DNA from: Velthaea sp965214335
Lineage (GTDB): Bacteria; Vulcanimicrobiota; Vulcanimicrobiia; Vulcanimicrobiales; Vulcanimicrobiaceae
Direction of reading: 5' to 3'
Assembly: GCA_965214335.1 (NCBI GenBank)
Contig: CBDCBO010000003.1
Coordinates: 186,001-250,000, forward strand
Length of the DNA: 64,000 bases
Position numbers and translations under genes: made by a program. The notes under the pieces were generated by a model that worked only from the letters and a program-made list of their open reading frames with translations, was not told the DNA's origin and ran no database searches. Of the stretch, positions 1 through 9,560 are shown one piece after another. How positions within the stretch are numbered: position 1 is the first letter of the stretch; each line of letters opens with the position of its first letter.

Positions 1-2606
1 GGCAAGAGCCCTCGACCGTACGGCATGTCGCGCAATCGTTCGCCTAGCGCGATCCGCGTCGCGGCCGCGACGATGTTCACCCCGGTCGCTTTCGAGATGA
101 TCGGCACGGTTCGACTGGCGCGCGGATTCGCTTCGATGATAAATAACTCGCCGTCGAACACCACGAACTGAATGTTGATCAGACCGCGAATGCCGAGTTC
201 GCGCGCGATCGCCAGCGTTACGGCGACGATGCGGCTCTCCATCGCGGGCGCCACGGTCTGCGTCGGATACACGCTGATCGAATCGCCCGAATGAATTCCG
301 GCGCGTTCGACATGCTCGAAGATGCCGGGGATGAGAATGTCTTCGCCGTCAAAAACAGCGTCGACCTCGACTTCTAAGCCGCGCAGATACTTGTCGACCA
401 GCAGCGGCTCGCCGGGCGTGGGCGGTGGCGCCGAACCAATATACGAAGCGAGCTGGCCTTCGTTGTACACGATCTCCATGCCGCGCCCGCCGAGCACATA
501 CGAGGGCCGTACGAGTACCGGAAAACCCAACTCGCGCGCGATGACCCGCGCTTCGCGAAACGTGCGAGCGGCGCGGCCCTGCGGGCGCGCCACCCCTAAG
601 CGCGTGAGCGCCGCATCGAATTTCTCGCGGTCCTCGGCCATGTCGAGCGACGTGCGATCGCTACCGATGATGCGCACGCCGCGCCGCGCCAGTTCGGCGG
701 CGAGATTGATCGCCGTTTGGCCGCCGAAGGCAAGCATGACGCCGCGCGCACCCGTCGCCCGATACGCAGCTTCGACTTCGTCGGCGCCCGGCGGCTCGAA
801 GATCAGAATATCCGAGATGTCGAAATCGGTTGAAACGGTCTCGGGATTATTATTGATTACCACCGGTGAACGGCCGGCTTCGCGGAGCGCCCAGGCCGCG
901 TGCACGCACGAATAATCGAACTCGATGCCCTGACCGATCCGGATCGGGCCGCTGCCGACCACGACGACGGCTTCATGCGGCGGCGCGCGCATTTCATCCG
1001 CTTCGCCGCGTGACAGATAATAATACGGCGATTGCGCGGGAAATTCAGCGGCGGCCGTATCGACCATCCGAAACTGGCCGGTATTGGGGCCGCCGAAGTC
1101 GACGTCGGTTCCGCACAGTCCGCCGATGCCGCGCAAACTATAGCCGGCTTCAATGGCCGTCCGCACGAGTTCGAGCGACGGAGGTGCGCCGCGGGCGGCG
1201 CGCAGGCGCTCTTCGAGCAGCACGAGTTCGGCCAATTCCCAGAGCCAAAACCGGTCGATGGTGGAAAGTGCGTGCACGTCGTCGACGGAGCGGCCGCGAC
1301 GTAAGAGTTCGGCGACGGCGAAGAGCCGCTCGTGGGTCGGCGTCGTTAAAATCCGTTCGAGTTCGTCGCTGCTCCACTCACTGAACGTGCCGCCGGTGAG
1401 TGTCTCAAATTTGAGATCGAGGCCGCGCACAGCCTTCATGAACGCCGCCTTGAACGTGCGCCCGATGCCCATGGCTTCGCCGGTCGACTTCATCTGCGTT
1501 CCCAAACGCGTGTCGGCCAGCGGAAATTTGTCGAACGGCCAGCGAGGGAATTTGACCACGCAATAGTCGAGTGTCGGCTCGTAGGCGGCCGTCGTGACGC
1601 CGGTGACCGGATTGCCGATCCGGTCGAGTGTTTGGCCCAGTGCGATCTTCGTTGATATCTTCGCAATCGGATAACCGGTCGCTTTTGAGGCCAACGCCGA
1701 GCTGCGCGATACGCGCGGATTGACTTCGATGATTTGATATTCGTTGCGGTCCGGGTGTAGTGCGAACTGAATATTGCAGCCGCCTTGTACCTTTAGCGCG
1801 CGGATAACGTTGATACTCGCGGTGCGCAACATCTGATAATCGAGGTCGGACAGCGTTTGCGATGGCGCGACGACGACCGAGTCGCCGGTGTGGACGCCGA
1901 CCGGATCGATGTTCTCCATATTGCAGACGATGATGCAATTATTTGCACTGTCGCGCAAAACTTCGTACTCGATTTCTTTCCAACCCAAGAGCGACGTTTC
2001 AACGAGTGCTTGGTGAATGATACTGGCCTCGAGGCCGGTCCGCAGCGTCGCGCGCAGTTCCGCTTCGCTATACACGAGACCGCCGCCGGTGCCGCCCAGC
2101 GTATACGCCGGCCGGACGATGAGCGGGTAGTTCTGCTCGTTGGCGAAGGCGACGCCGGCTTCGATATCGGTGACGATGACGCTCGCCGGGACGGGCTCGC
2201 CGATCTCGATCATCTTGGCTTTGAAACGCTCGCGATCTTCGGCCAGTTTGATCGTATCGAGCGGCGTGCCCAGCAGCTCGACGTCGTATTTTTCGATGAC
2301 GCCGGCAGCCGCGAGTTCGACGGCCAAATTCAAGCCGGTTTGTCCGCCCAGCGTCGGCAACAGGGCATCCGGCCGCTCGCGGGCGATGATCCGCTCCAGC
2401 GACGCGACCGTCAGCGGCTCGAGGTAGACCGCGTCGGCGACCTCCGGATCGGTCATGATCGTCGCCGGGTTGGAGTTGACGAGCACGACCCGCAAGCCTT
2501 CGTCGCGCAGCGCACGGCACGCCTGGACGCCGGCGTAATCGAATTCAGCTGCTTGGCCGATGATGATCGGGCCGGAGCCGATAACGAGGACGCTGCGCCG
2601 GGACAT
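1..2606 (-). CDS. carB: Carbamoyl-phosphate synthase large subunit, 3' end cut by window edge
   Basis: Large subunit of carbamoyl-phosphate synthase. It uses ammonia from CarA, bicarbonate and two ATP to make carbamoyl phosphate for pyrimidines and arginine. The start ATG at 2604-2606 opens with the family N-terminus (VLVIGSGPIIIGQAAEFDYAG). The frame stays open to base 1, giving about 868 of the roughly 1070 residues expected; the missing part is the end of the second ATP-grasp half and the C-terminal allosteric domain. The motif EANPRASRTVP near the window edge belongs to the second ATP-grasp domain. The gene lies about 10.5 kb from carA and outside the pyrR-pyrB-pyrC-carA run, so the two subunits are not co-transcribed. 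A small plus-strand gene begins only about 46 bp upstream. Identity is secure. Confidence 0.97.
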   Translation of the reverse strand, partial: MSRRSVLVIGSGPIIIGQAAEFDYAGVQACRALRDEGLRVVLVNSNPATIMTDPEVADAVYLEPLTVASLERIIARERPDALLPTLGGQTGLNLAVELAAAGVIEKYDVELLGTPLDTIKLAEDRERFKAKMIEIGEPVPASVIVTDIEAGVAFANEQNYPLIVRPAYTLGGTGGGLVYSEAELRATLRTGLEASIIHQALVETSLLGWKEIEYEVLRDSANNCIIVCNMENIDPVGVHTGDSVVVAPSQTLSDLDYQMLRTASINVIRALKVQGGCNIQFALHPDRNEYQIIEVNPRVSRSSALASKATGYPIAKISTKIALGQTLDRIGNPVTGVTTAAYEPTLDYCVVKFPRWPFDKFPLADTRLGTQMKSTGEAMGIGRTFKAAFMKAVRGLDLKFETLTGGTFSEWSSDELERILTTPTHERLFAVAELLRRGRSVDDVHALSTIDRFWLWELAELVLLEERLRAARGAPPSLELVRTAIEAGYSLRGIGGLCGTDVDFGGPNTGQFRMVDTAAAEFPAQSPYYYLSRGEADEMRAPPHEAVVVVGSGPIRIGQGIEFDYSCVHAAWALREAGRSPVVINNNPETVSTDFDISDILIFEPPGADEVEAAYRATGARGVMLAFGGQTAINLAAELARRGVRIIGSDRTSLDMAEDREKFDAALTRLGVARPQGRAARTFREARVIARELGFPVLVRPSYVLGGRGMEIVYNEGQLASYIGSAPPPTPGEPLLVDKYLRGLEVEVDAVFDGEDILIPGIFEHVERAGIHSGDSISVYPTQTVAPAMESRIVAVTLAIARELGIRGLINIQFVVFDGELFIIEANPRASRTVPIISKATGVNIVAAATRIALGERLRDMPYGRGLL

Positions 2607-2652
2607 ATGCGATGCACGATTGTCTTCCCGGACGGGGAGTCCTCGCACGGCG

Positions 2653-2856
2653 ATGGCGAAACTTTCCTGCGCGATGGATCAACGCTTGCGCCTGGCCCGC
2701 AATGTCGTCACCGCGGCGGCGCTGGTTCTCGTGCCGACCGCCGCGCTCTCGGCGGGCTCGCGCGTCGCCTTAGCGCTGGCGGTAGCCGAAGCCGCGGTCT
2801 TGGCGATTGTGACCGGCTATGCGGTGTATCTCGGTATCTACCGCTATCCACGCTAA
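2653..2856 (+). CDS. Small hydrophobic membrane protein, function unknown
   Basis: A 67-residue open frame with two predicted membrane segments (roughly residues 16-34 and 38-60) and a basic N-terminus. It is divergent from carB. A purine-rich GGGGAG lies about 13 nt before this ATG; a second ATG at 2674 would give 60 residues (start MDQRLRLARN), and the frame is also open further upstream. I recognise no family. The hydrophobic composition and the absence of any better gene in the carB to 2969 gap support it as a real gene, but short hydrophobic ORFs are common in GC-rich DNA. Confidence 0.5.
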   Translation: MAKLSCAMDQRLRLARNVVTAAALVLVPTAALSAGSRVALALAVAEAAVLAIVTGYAVYLGIYRYPR

Positions 2857-2968
2857 GCGGGGTACATTGCCTCGTGGGAACGCTACCTATTTACCTGCGC
2901 CCGTCAGCAGGCAACGGTTCCGCTATACTTGTACAAAGCCCAAGTATTGTCGCATTCCTAGGAGTTAC

Positions 2969-4147
2969 ATGTCTTTTTCATCTTGGCACGACCGATTGAA
3001 TTGCAAACGCTGGCTCGTTGCAACCGGTGCTACGGCCGCTTTGAGCTGTTTAATTAGCGTCAGTGTCGTAAGCGGCGCAGCGGCCGCGCAGGCGACGCCG
3101 GCGAGCTCGCCGTCTCCAGATGCCGCTCCGTCAGCTGCGCCGTCAGCGCCGCCCGGCGAGCCGCAGGTAACGGCTCCGCGCACCGCGACCACGCGCTCAA
3201 CCACGCCCTTCGGTCATCTCCCGATCATCGACATCGTACCAATCTACACGTTCCCGCAATTTTACGACGCACGCGTGCAAAGCACCACCAAACCCGTCGT
3301 GCCCGATGTCTTGAAAAATAACGGCACCGGCTACGATCCGATCGACGTCGGCGGAACGTTCCGGTTGCCGATCACACCGATCATCTCGGCGTCGATCGAC
3401 CGCGTGGTGGAAGGAACGCTCAACGTCCCGAATGCGCGCGTCGCGGCAGCCAAGCCGACGGCGACAGTACCGTACACCTATCCGACGGTGTCGCGTGATG
3501 CGGTGTTGGTGTATCGCCTCGACGAACAAATTCGCCGCTTCACGGTCGAAGAAGGCTTGTATTTCCGGCACCGGATCGTCGGCGGTGCGAGCACGAGTAA
3601 TAATCCGTACCCGCCCACGATCAGCTCGACTGAAGCGCACTACGCGTATTTCGGCGTCACGTACGCCACCGCGCCGATCGGCTTTCTGCTCAATAGCTTC
3701 TTCTCACTCAACATCAATGCCGATACGCAGGCGATCGATCATCATGTCGGCTGCGGAACCGCGAAGGTCGTGACGAGTGGTAGCTTCAGCGCGCCGTGCA
3801 TCGGTGGCGTTTTCGATCCGAATCCGGCGCAGAACCGGGTCTGGGAAACCGATCAGTACGTGCAGCTCACCGTTCCCATCGACCGCAAACACGGCGTAAC
3901 GGCGGTTGCCCAAGATCGCTGGGGCGCGCTCAACTTCTACGAAAACGCGGCGTTCCCGTATCGCTACACGACATCGCAAACGTATTTGTTGACCAAGCGT
4001 TTTAACCGGGTTTTCTCGCTCACGGCGCGCTTGCGCGATCAGTGGACCGTACCCTCCGGTGTTCCGTACGTGATCCCGAACGCCCAACACAACGGCACCG
4101 TCGACGTTCTCGCCGACTTCAAAATCGACACGAACAGCTTCCACTAG
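2969..4147 (+). CDS. Exported beta-rich protein, possible outer-membrane barrel
   Basis: 392 residues. The ATG at 2969 is chosen because AGGAG sits 7-8 nt upstream and an N-terminal export signal follows (basic stretch, then a hydrophobic segment around residues 16-38 ending in Ala-rich AAAAQA). A Pro/Ala/Ser-rich linker covers about residues 38-75. The rest is a long run of alternating polar and aromatic segments ending a few residues after a penultimate-type Phe, which looks like a transmembrane beta-barrel or a secreted beta-sandwich. A TATACT hexamer at 2924-2929 could be its -10 box. No catalytic motif is seen and no family is recognised. If it is a barrel it would imply a diderm envelope, but that is inference. 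The permease gene follows 36 bp downstream on the same strand. Confidence 0.75.
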   Translation: MSFSSWHDRLNCKRWLVATGATAALSCLISVSVVSGAAAAQATPASSPSPDAAPSAAPSAPPGEPQVTAPRTATTRSTTPFGHLPIIDIVPIYTFPQFYDARVQSTTKPVVPDVLKNNGTGYDPIDVGGTFRLPITPIISASIDRVVEGTLNVPNARVAAAKPTATVPYTYPTVSRDAVLVYRLDEQIRRFTVEEGLYFRHRIVGGASTSNNPYPPTISSTEAHYAYFGVTYATAPIGFLLNSFFSLNINADTQAIDHHVGCGTAKVVTSGSFSAPCIGGVFDPNPAQNRVWETDQYVQLTVPIDRKHGVTAVAQDRWGALNFYENAAFPYRYTTSQTYLLTKRFNRVFSLTARLRDQWTVPSGVPYVIPNAQHNGTVDVLADFKIDTNSFH

Positions 4148-4183
4148 CGCCGGCGATCGCGCGATAGCTTCGAGCCGACGGGC

Positions 4184-5560
4184 GTGAACGAGCGCAAACT
4201 CGCACGCGGCGTCGGCTTACCCGGCGCAGTGGCGCTCAATACGATTGGCATGGTCGGTGTAGGACCGCTCATCACCATACCGCTCGTACTCGGTGCACTG
4301 CATGGTCCACTGTCGCTCGCCGGCTGGATACTGGGCGCGCTGTTAGCACTCTGCGACGGCTTCGTTTGGAGCGAACTGGGCGCACTCTATCCGGGTTCGG
4401 GCGGCACGTATGGCTATCTGCGCGCGGTCTTCGGCCGAAGCCGCGCCGGTGCTCTCCTCGCTTTCGTTTTCGCTTGGCAAACACTGTTTGCCGCGCCCCT
4501 CAACGCGGCAATCGGGTATATCGGAATGGCCAATTATACCGGCTATTTGTTCCCGGTCTTGAGCCGCACGCCGTGGGCGATTAACGTGCTGGCCGTGGCC
4601 TTCGGCGCGTTAACGCTGGCATCGTTGTATCGTGGAATAACCACGATCGCGCGCGTCGGCGTCGCTTTGGCCGGCGCCGTTCTTGTCACCCTGCTGTGCG
4701 TGATTGCCGCTGCATACTGGCACTTCACACCGGCTCAGGTCATTTCGCTTCCGGCTCACGATTCGCTGTGGAGCGGGCTGCGGCTGGGCCTCGGTCAAGG
4801 GCTGCTGCTCGCGATTTACGACTACCTCGGTTACAATCAAGCCAGTTGTATCGGCGATGAGGTCATCGATCCGGCGCGAACGCTACCGCGTTCGATCGTT
4901 TTCTCCGTCGTGCTGGTGGCCGTGCTGTACCTCGTGCTGCAAACCGGCGTGCTCGGCGCAATTCCTTGGACCGAGGTTGTTCCGCGGGCGGATGGTTCGC
5001 TGCCGCCGATAGGTCAACATCTGGCTTCAACGGTGGTCGAGCGCAGCTTCGGCGTTTGGGCGGCAACCGGCGTAACGATTCTTATTGTGATCAGTGCGTT
5101 CGGATCGATGTACGCGAACCTGCTTGGGTATTCGCGCATTCCGTACGCCGCGGCGGTCGAGGGCCAATTCTTGCCCGCGTTCGCGCACGTTCATCCGCGG
5201 CATCGTTTTCCCGACGTGTCGCTGCTGGCGATCGGGCTGCTATCATTACCGGCCTGTTTTTTGCCGCTCGACGCCGCGTTCAACGCGCTCACGACGGGCA
5301 TGGTGCTCATCCAATCGATAGCCCAGATCGTCGCCCTCGCCGTCGTTCGCGCGCGCGGTGTGCGCTCGCCGTATCGCATGCGGCTCTATCCGCTGCCGGC
5401 GCTCGTCGCTCTAGCCGGCTGGACGTTTGTCTTTTGGAGCGCCGGGGCCGTCGCCATGCTCTTCGGAGTCGTGACGTTGCTCATCGGTGCCGGCGTCTAC
5501 CTGATTCACGCGGCGCGCACGCGTGCCTGGCCATTTACTACGGCGACAGCCGTTCGATGA
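4184..5560 (+). CDS. APC-superfamily amino-acid permease
   Basis: 458-residue polytopic inner-membrane protein with about 12 hydrophobic segments. It begins at a GTG. The N-terminal part has the APC-family pattern: an unwound first helix (NTIGMVGVGPLI), then WSELGALYPGSGGTYGYLR in TM2-TM3, which normally lines the substrate site. It should import an amino acid or amine with a cation, or exchange it; the substrate cannot be read from the sequence. It follows the exported protein by 36 bp. Its last 23 bases overlap the end of the convergent pdxH gene, so no terminator fits between them. There is no extended C-terminal domain, and length is normal for the family. Confidence 0.9.
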   Translation: MNERKLARGVGLPGAVALNTIGMVGVGPLITIPLVLGALHGPLSLAGWILGALLALCDGFVWSELGALYPGSGGTYGYLRAVFGRSRAGALLAFVFAWQTLFAAPLNAAIGYIGMANYTGYLFPVLSRTPWAINVLAVAFGALTLASLYRGITTIARVGVALAGAVLVTLLCVIAAAYWHFTPAQVISLPAHDSLWSGLRLGLGQGLLLAIYDYLGYNQASCIGDEVIDPARTLPRSIVFSVVLVAVLYLVLQTGVLGAIPWTEVVPRADGSLPPIGQHLASTVVERSFGVWAATGVTILIVISAFGSMYANLLGYSRIPYAAAVEGQFLPAFAHVHPRHRFPDVSLLAIGLLSLPACFLPLDAAFNALTTGMVLIQSIAQIVALAVVRARGVRSPYRMRLYPLPALVALAGWTFVFWSAGAVAMLFGVVTLLIGAGVYLIHAARTRAWPFTTATAVR

Positions 5561-6185
5561 TCCATCCGGCCGCGACCAGATTACGGCGATAGAGAATGCG
5601 GTCGTGAACGCGATTGCGGCGGCCTTGCCAAAACTCGAACCGATTGGGTTTGATACGAAAACCGCCCCAGTAGTCGGGCCGCGGAACGTCGCCATCGGCA
5701 AAGCGCGCTTGCGCGTCCGCCATTTGCGCTTCGAGATAGGCGCGGTCGGGAACGACGCTGCTCTGCTGCGAGGCCCAAGCGCTCAGCCGGTGGCCGCGCG
5801 GCCGTTTGGCGAAATACACGTCAGAATCGGTGCCGGCGAGTCGTTCCACGCTGCCTTCAATGCGGATCTGCTGCTCGAGTGTCGCCCAATAGAAGAGCAG
5901 CGCCGCCCGCGACGTATGCGCGATCTCGTGCCCTTTCTGGCTTTCGTAATTGGTGAAGAACACGAAACCCGATGCATCCCAGCCACGCAGCAGCACGACG
6001 CGCGCCGACGGCTGACCGTCGATGCCGACCGTTGCGAGCGTCATCGCGTACGGTTCGATCAGGTCGGCGGCCAGCGCTTGTTCGAACCACTGGCCGAACT
6101 GCGTAAACGGATTCGCGTCGACCGCGTCGACGTCGAGCGCGCCGCGCTCGTAACTGATACGCGCTTGGGACAGGTCTTGGCTCAT
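5538..6185 (-). CDS. pdxH: Pyridoxamine/pyridoxine 5'-phosphate oxidase
   Basis: FMN-dependent cytosolic enzyme that oxidises pyridoxamine or pyridoxine 5'-phosphate to pyridoxal 5'-phosphate with O2. At 215 residues it has the usual family length. Recognisable parts include the FMN-binding segment SARVVLLRGWD followed by FFTNYESQKGHEI (about residues 60-88), the central WASQQSSV stretch, and the C-terminal substrate-site signature WGGFRI with EFWQGRRNRVHDR. It starts at an ATG and ends inside the last 23 bases of the convergent permease gene. Its product is the cofactor needed by MetY and the class-III aminotransferase elsewhere in the window. Assignment is firm. Confidence 0.96.
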   Translation of the reverse strand: MSQDLSQARISYERGALDVDAVDANPFTQFGQWFEQALAADLIEPYAMTLATVGIDGQPSARVVLLRGWDASGFVFFTNYESQKGHEIAHTSRAALLFYWATLEQQIRIEGSVERLAGTDSDVYFAKRPRGHRLSAWASQQSSVVPDRAYLEAQMADAQARFADGDVPRPDYWGGFRIKPNRFEFWQGRRNRVHDRILYRRNLVAAGWIIERLSP

Positions 6186-6338
6186 CGCTGTTCTCCGGAC
6201 GGCTCGCTAGCAGTGATTCCAAAGCACTTCGACGGCCGCGGCGAAAATAAGCGCGCCTGAGCGTTCTCGTCGGCGCCTCGTCGGCCGCTTGGTGTATGGC
6301 TATGGCGGGGTTGCCGTATCGTGTTCACCGCAGTGGAC

Positions 6339-7533
6339 TCATGTCGTGCTACCAGACGTTGGGGTCGCTCGCCCGATAAGCGCTCCGATGCCGACGAAGG
6401 CTTGATCCGGCAAGCCTTTAGCGAAACGCGGCACCACGAGGACCGCGGCGACGATGACGACAGTGAGCCAATCCCCGACGACCGGCTTTCCGACAAGATA
6501 GGTGGTCCTTGGCGAGTACCCCCACCACGGCAACGGTGACACCGCGAACGAGCCGGCAACGCGCACGTTCTTTCCATATCTGATCAGCAGCGGCGTTCCC
6601 ACGACTGTGAAGAGAATCGATGGTAGGAAGATGCCGACCGTGGCGCGAGCGCACCGGTGAAACCGCCCACGAGGTAGCCGACAAATGTCGCGGTGATGAC
6701 GACCGGGCCAGGCGAAACCATTCCAACGGCCACCGCATCGAGGAACGCTCGATCTGTCCAGCCAGTGATATTGATCGACAACGTACGCTTTGATGAACGA
6801 CACGACGACGAGCCCGCTGCCGAAAACAAGCAGACCGGTCTTAAAGAAAAAGCCGAACAGTCGCCAGTTCGAGATCGACACAATGCCGGTAGCGACGAAC
6901 ACGATCGGAAGTGCATTAATGCGTGCGGTGATTGTTGGCGACGGAACGTTCTGCGGCGCTACCGGCGTTGCTGTTCGAGGCGCAAAATAAACATGCCGAG
7001 CAGTCCGGCGCTCACGAAAACAATGGTGAGCTCACGTTGAAAAATGAGGGTGGCGAGAAAAGCGATGCCGGCGACACCCCACGCCAACCAATCGCCTTTG
7101 AGCGTCTTGCGGCCTAGATTCCAGCACGCTTTAACAATCAGGGCGACGACGACCGGGCCGACGCCGTAGAACAGGCTGCGAATCCAAACTGCACTTGAAA
7201 AGTGCACGTACAGCACGGCGAAAGCCACGACGATGGCAAACGGAGCGAGCGCGAAGGCGACTCCGACGGCGATCCCACCGGGCAGCCCAAACTTTACGAA
7301 ACCGCAGTAAACGCCTAAATGGTATGCGAGTGGTCCGGGACAGGCTGGTCGCAACAGCCAGCCCGCGATTGTACTCGTCCTCGGTGAACCAACCGTCGCG
7401 CTCGACCAGGTCGCGCCGCATGTGGTTCGCCAGTGCGACCGGACCGCCGAAGCCGGTGGCTCCAAGGCGCAGAAAGTAGCCGATCACGCTCACGAGCGAA
7501 GGCTCGACGCCGGGACCGTATGTGCGTGCCCAT
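6339..7533 (-). pseudogene. chrA: Chromate transporter (CHR family), broken by several frameshifts
   Basis: Pieces of a two-domain CHR-family transporter lie in order but in alternating frames on the minus strand. The N-terminal signature (LGATGFGGPVALANHMRRD, then RDGWFTEDEY) sits near 7380-7500. The frame changes at the PGPLAYHLGVYCGF segment and reads on as hydrophobic helices to about 6960. The second domain starts again (LLVFGSGLVVVSFIK), shifts to VSPGPVVITATFVGYL, and shifts at least twice more before the stop at 6339. Intact members export chromate by proton or sulfate exchange. The breaks are confined to this gene while both neighbours are intact, so real decay is more likely than poor sequencing. 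The 5' limit is approximate. Confidence 0.85.
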
Positions 7534-7590
7534 CGTCCTTTCCTATGCCGCGAATGCGGTAGCACCAACACGTCCGTTCGCGGTTTGACT

Positions 7591-9558
7591 TCACGGCGCG
7601 ACGCAGGTCGCCGCAACACGCTCGCCGTTCACGATACCGGAAAGAACCGCGCGGGCATTCGCTGCCCGTTCGGGCCACCACACGTGCAGATGCCCGTGCA
7701 CCGCGTCGCCGGCCAGCAGCAACTCGCCCAATACGACGCCGGCGGTTTGATCCCACCGCAGCTCGCCGCTAACGGTCAAGTCGCGCGTGTAGGCGATCGC
7801 CGACAGGGTAAAATCGTAGCGGTCGCCGCGTTGCGCGAGCGCGAATCTGCCGCCACGTAAACCGGCGCCTCGGCCGGAATAATTCTGCCAATACCGATTG
7901 AGCACGTCGCCCGCCGTCGCGACCGCCGCAGCGCTATACCGCAGCGTGGTTTCGTGCACGCTCGTGCCGCTTGTCGTTCGAGCCGGAGCGATATCGAGCG
8001 CGCGCAGTGGAAACGCCGGTACCGCGCGAACCGGTCGAATGCGCGTCAAACACGCCGTATCTCCGGCGCTGCGGGCGGTGACGAAATGCAAAACGATCGC
8101 ACTGACGCAGTGGGTCAGATCGGCGCCCGGCGACACGTAATTACCGCCATCGCTAATTGCGGTTTCGTGGATGCTGTTCGGAACGACCAGCCACGTACTG
8201 TCTGGGAACAGCGCTGCCGCTTCGCCGCCCTCGGCCGGTGTCGTGACGGTGTCGAGTTCACCCGAAAGCACCAAAACCGGCACGTGGGGAAACGCCGCGC
8301 CGACCGGGATCGGTTGGGCGAGCGGTTCGTCCGCAACGGGCCGAGCCCAATCGACACACAGCGCAATAGCGTTATCGTTATACGGTGCGGCCTGCGATTC
8401 GTCTATACTGAAGGGCGCATAGACGTCGGCGTGCTGCGCGCGTTCGCGAGCGATCGCTGTAGCTAATTGTTCGTGCCGGCGACCGGGATCGGACCGCAAA
8501 TCGTAGAGTTGCGGATAATCGCCGCATTGCGCGCCGACGAACAGCCCTTCGCTAAAAGCGGCCGCGCCGACCGGCCGGCCGTTTTCGGGATCGAACAAAC
8601 GTGCCTCGGCAACGAGCCGCAGCAGCGGCAGCGAATCGCCGTTCAACGCAGCGCGCGCCGCGGCGTCAAGTTCGCGATAGACGGTAGGCGCGTTGCTTTC
8701 GGCGATCGTGAGCGCGAAGAGCGTTGGTGCGTCGGCCACGACATCGCGCAGTCGTCCGTCACCGTCCGGTGCGCGGCCACGGAGCGGCTCATTGCGCACC
8801 GCCGCGATCAGCGCGGTAATGCGCTGCATCGATGTACCGCCGAGTGCGAAACACGCCGGCGTTCGTGCGCACGCGGTATCGAAAGCGCGCCGCGCGCTGG
8901 GCGCCTGATGCGGATACCACGCCGACTCGCCGATCACCGGATACGCGCTGTCAAGGACGAGCGTCCGCAGCATGGCCGGATGCAACACCGCGAACGCCTG
9001 GCCGAAGAACGTTCCGTAGGAATCTCCGTAGAGATCGACACGGCCGATGCCGAGTTGCGTCAGAACAGCAGCCAGATCGTCAGCCGCTTCGGCGGTACCG
9101 TAGCGATACGCCGTCGCGCCCAGTTGCCTCCCGCACGCGGCGAGCGCCCAGGGTTTTCGATTGACTTGCTGTTGCAACGGCTGACAGTCGATGGCATCCG
9201 AGAGCCCGGTGCCGCGATTGTCGACGATCAGGATGTTGTGCGTCGGCCGCAGCGGCCCAAACAGCGCCAGATAGCCGGCGCTCGAACCGATTGATGAATA
9301 GCCCGGACCGCCCTCCACCGCCACGATCGTCGCAGCGGTGGAACCACCCGTTGCCGGGTGAAGCTGAAAATGGATATGCACCGAGCCGCCGGTATGACCG
9401 GTCGGATCGAGCCGGCGCAAGATCACGCCGCACAGCGTTCCGTGACCGCAGGGCCGCAAGTCGAGTGCGCCGACCATGACGGCGTCCGCCGCGGCGGGCC
9501 GCCAGACGAGCAGCGTGAGAAGAGCGCAGCATGCCGCCGCGTAGCGTCGATAGTTCAT
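7591..9558 (-). CDS. Secreted S33-type alpha/beta-hydrolase (tripeptidyl-aminopeptidase-like)
   Basis: 655 residues with a Sec signal peptide (hydrophobic stretch to about residue 25, then AAAD). The alpha/beta-hydrolase core carries an oxyanion-region motif VEGGPGYSS near residue 82, DNRGTGLS near 113, and the nucleophile elbow GDSYG with Ser180. The acid and base are probably in SGELDTVT and in the later NSIHET. This layout is that of secreted prolyl- or tripeptidyl-aminopeptidases of the Streptomyces SlpD/Tap group, which trim N-terminal peptides. A C-terminal region of about 150 residues after the catalytic His is beta-rich and unassigned. It begins 2 bp after the vWA gene and is probably the last intact gene of that transcript. 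Confidence 0.88.
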   Translation of the reverse strand: MNYRRYAAACCALLTLLVWRPAAADAVMVGALDLRPCGHGTLCGVILRRLDPTGHTGGSVHIHFQLHPATGGSTAATIVAVEGGPGYSSIGSSAGYLALFGPLRPTHNILIVDNRGTGLSDAIDCQPLQQQVNRKPWALAACGRQLGATAYRYGTAEAADDLAAVLTQLGIGRVDLYGDSYGTFFGQAFAVLHPAMLRTLVLDSAYPVIGESAWYPHQAPSARRAFDTACARTPACFALGGTSMQRITALIAAVRNEPLRGRAPDGDGRLRDVVADAPTLFALTIAESNAPTVYRELDAAARAALNGDSLPLLRLVAEARLFDPENGRPVGAAAFSEGLFVGAQCGDYPQLYDLRSDPGRRHEQLATAIARERAQHADVYAPFSIDESQAAPYNDNAIALCVDWARPVADEPLAQPIPVGAAFPHVPVLVLSGELDTVTTPAEGGEAAALFPDSTWLVVPNSIHETAISDGGNYVSPGADLTHCVSAIVLHFVTARSAGDTACLTRIRPVRAVPAFPLRALDIAPARTTSGTSVHETTLRYSAAAVATAGDVLNRYWQNYSGRGAGLRGGRFALAQRGDRYDFTLSAIAYTRDLTVSGELRWDQTAGVVLGELLLAGDAVHGHLHVWWPERAANARAVLSGIVNGERVAATCVAP

Positions 9559-9560
9559 AT

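Noticed and set aside
1857..2999. A 380-codon plus-strand ORF opposite carB
   Set aside because: It is the antisense shadow of carB, low-complexity in R/D/Q content, with no family motif; GC-rich DNA opens such frames on the opposite strand.
8467..9294. Plus-strand 275-codon ORF inside the S33 peptidase gene
   Set aside because: Antisense to a gene with clear signal peptide and catalytic motifs; no ribosome site or recognisable domain.
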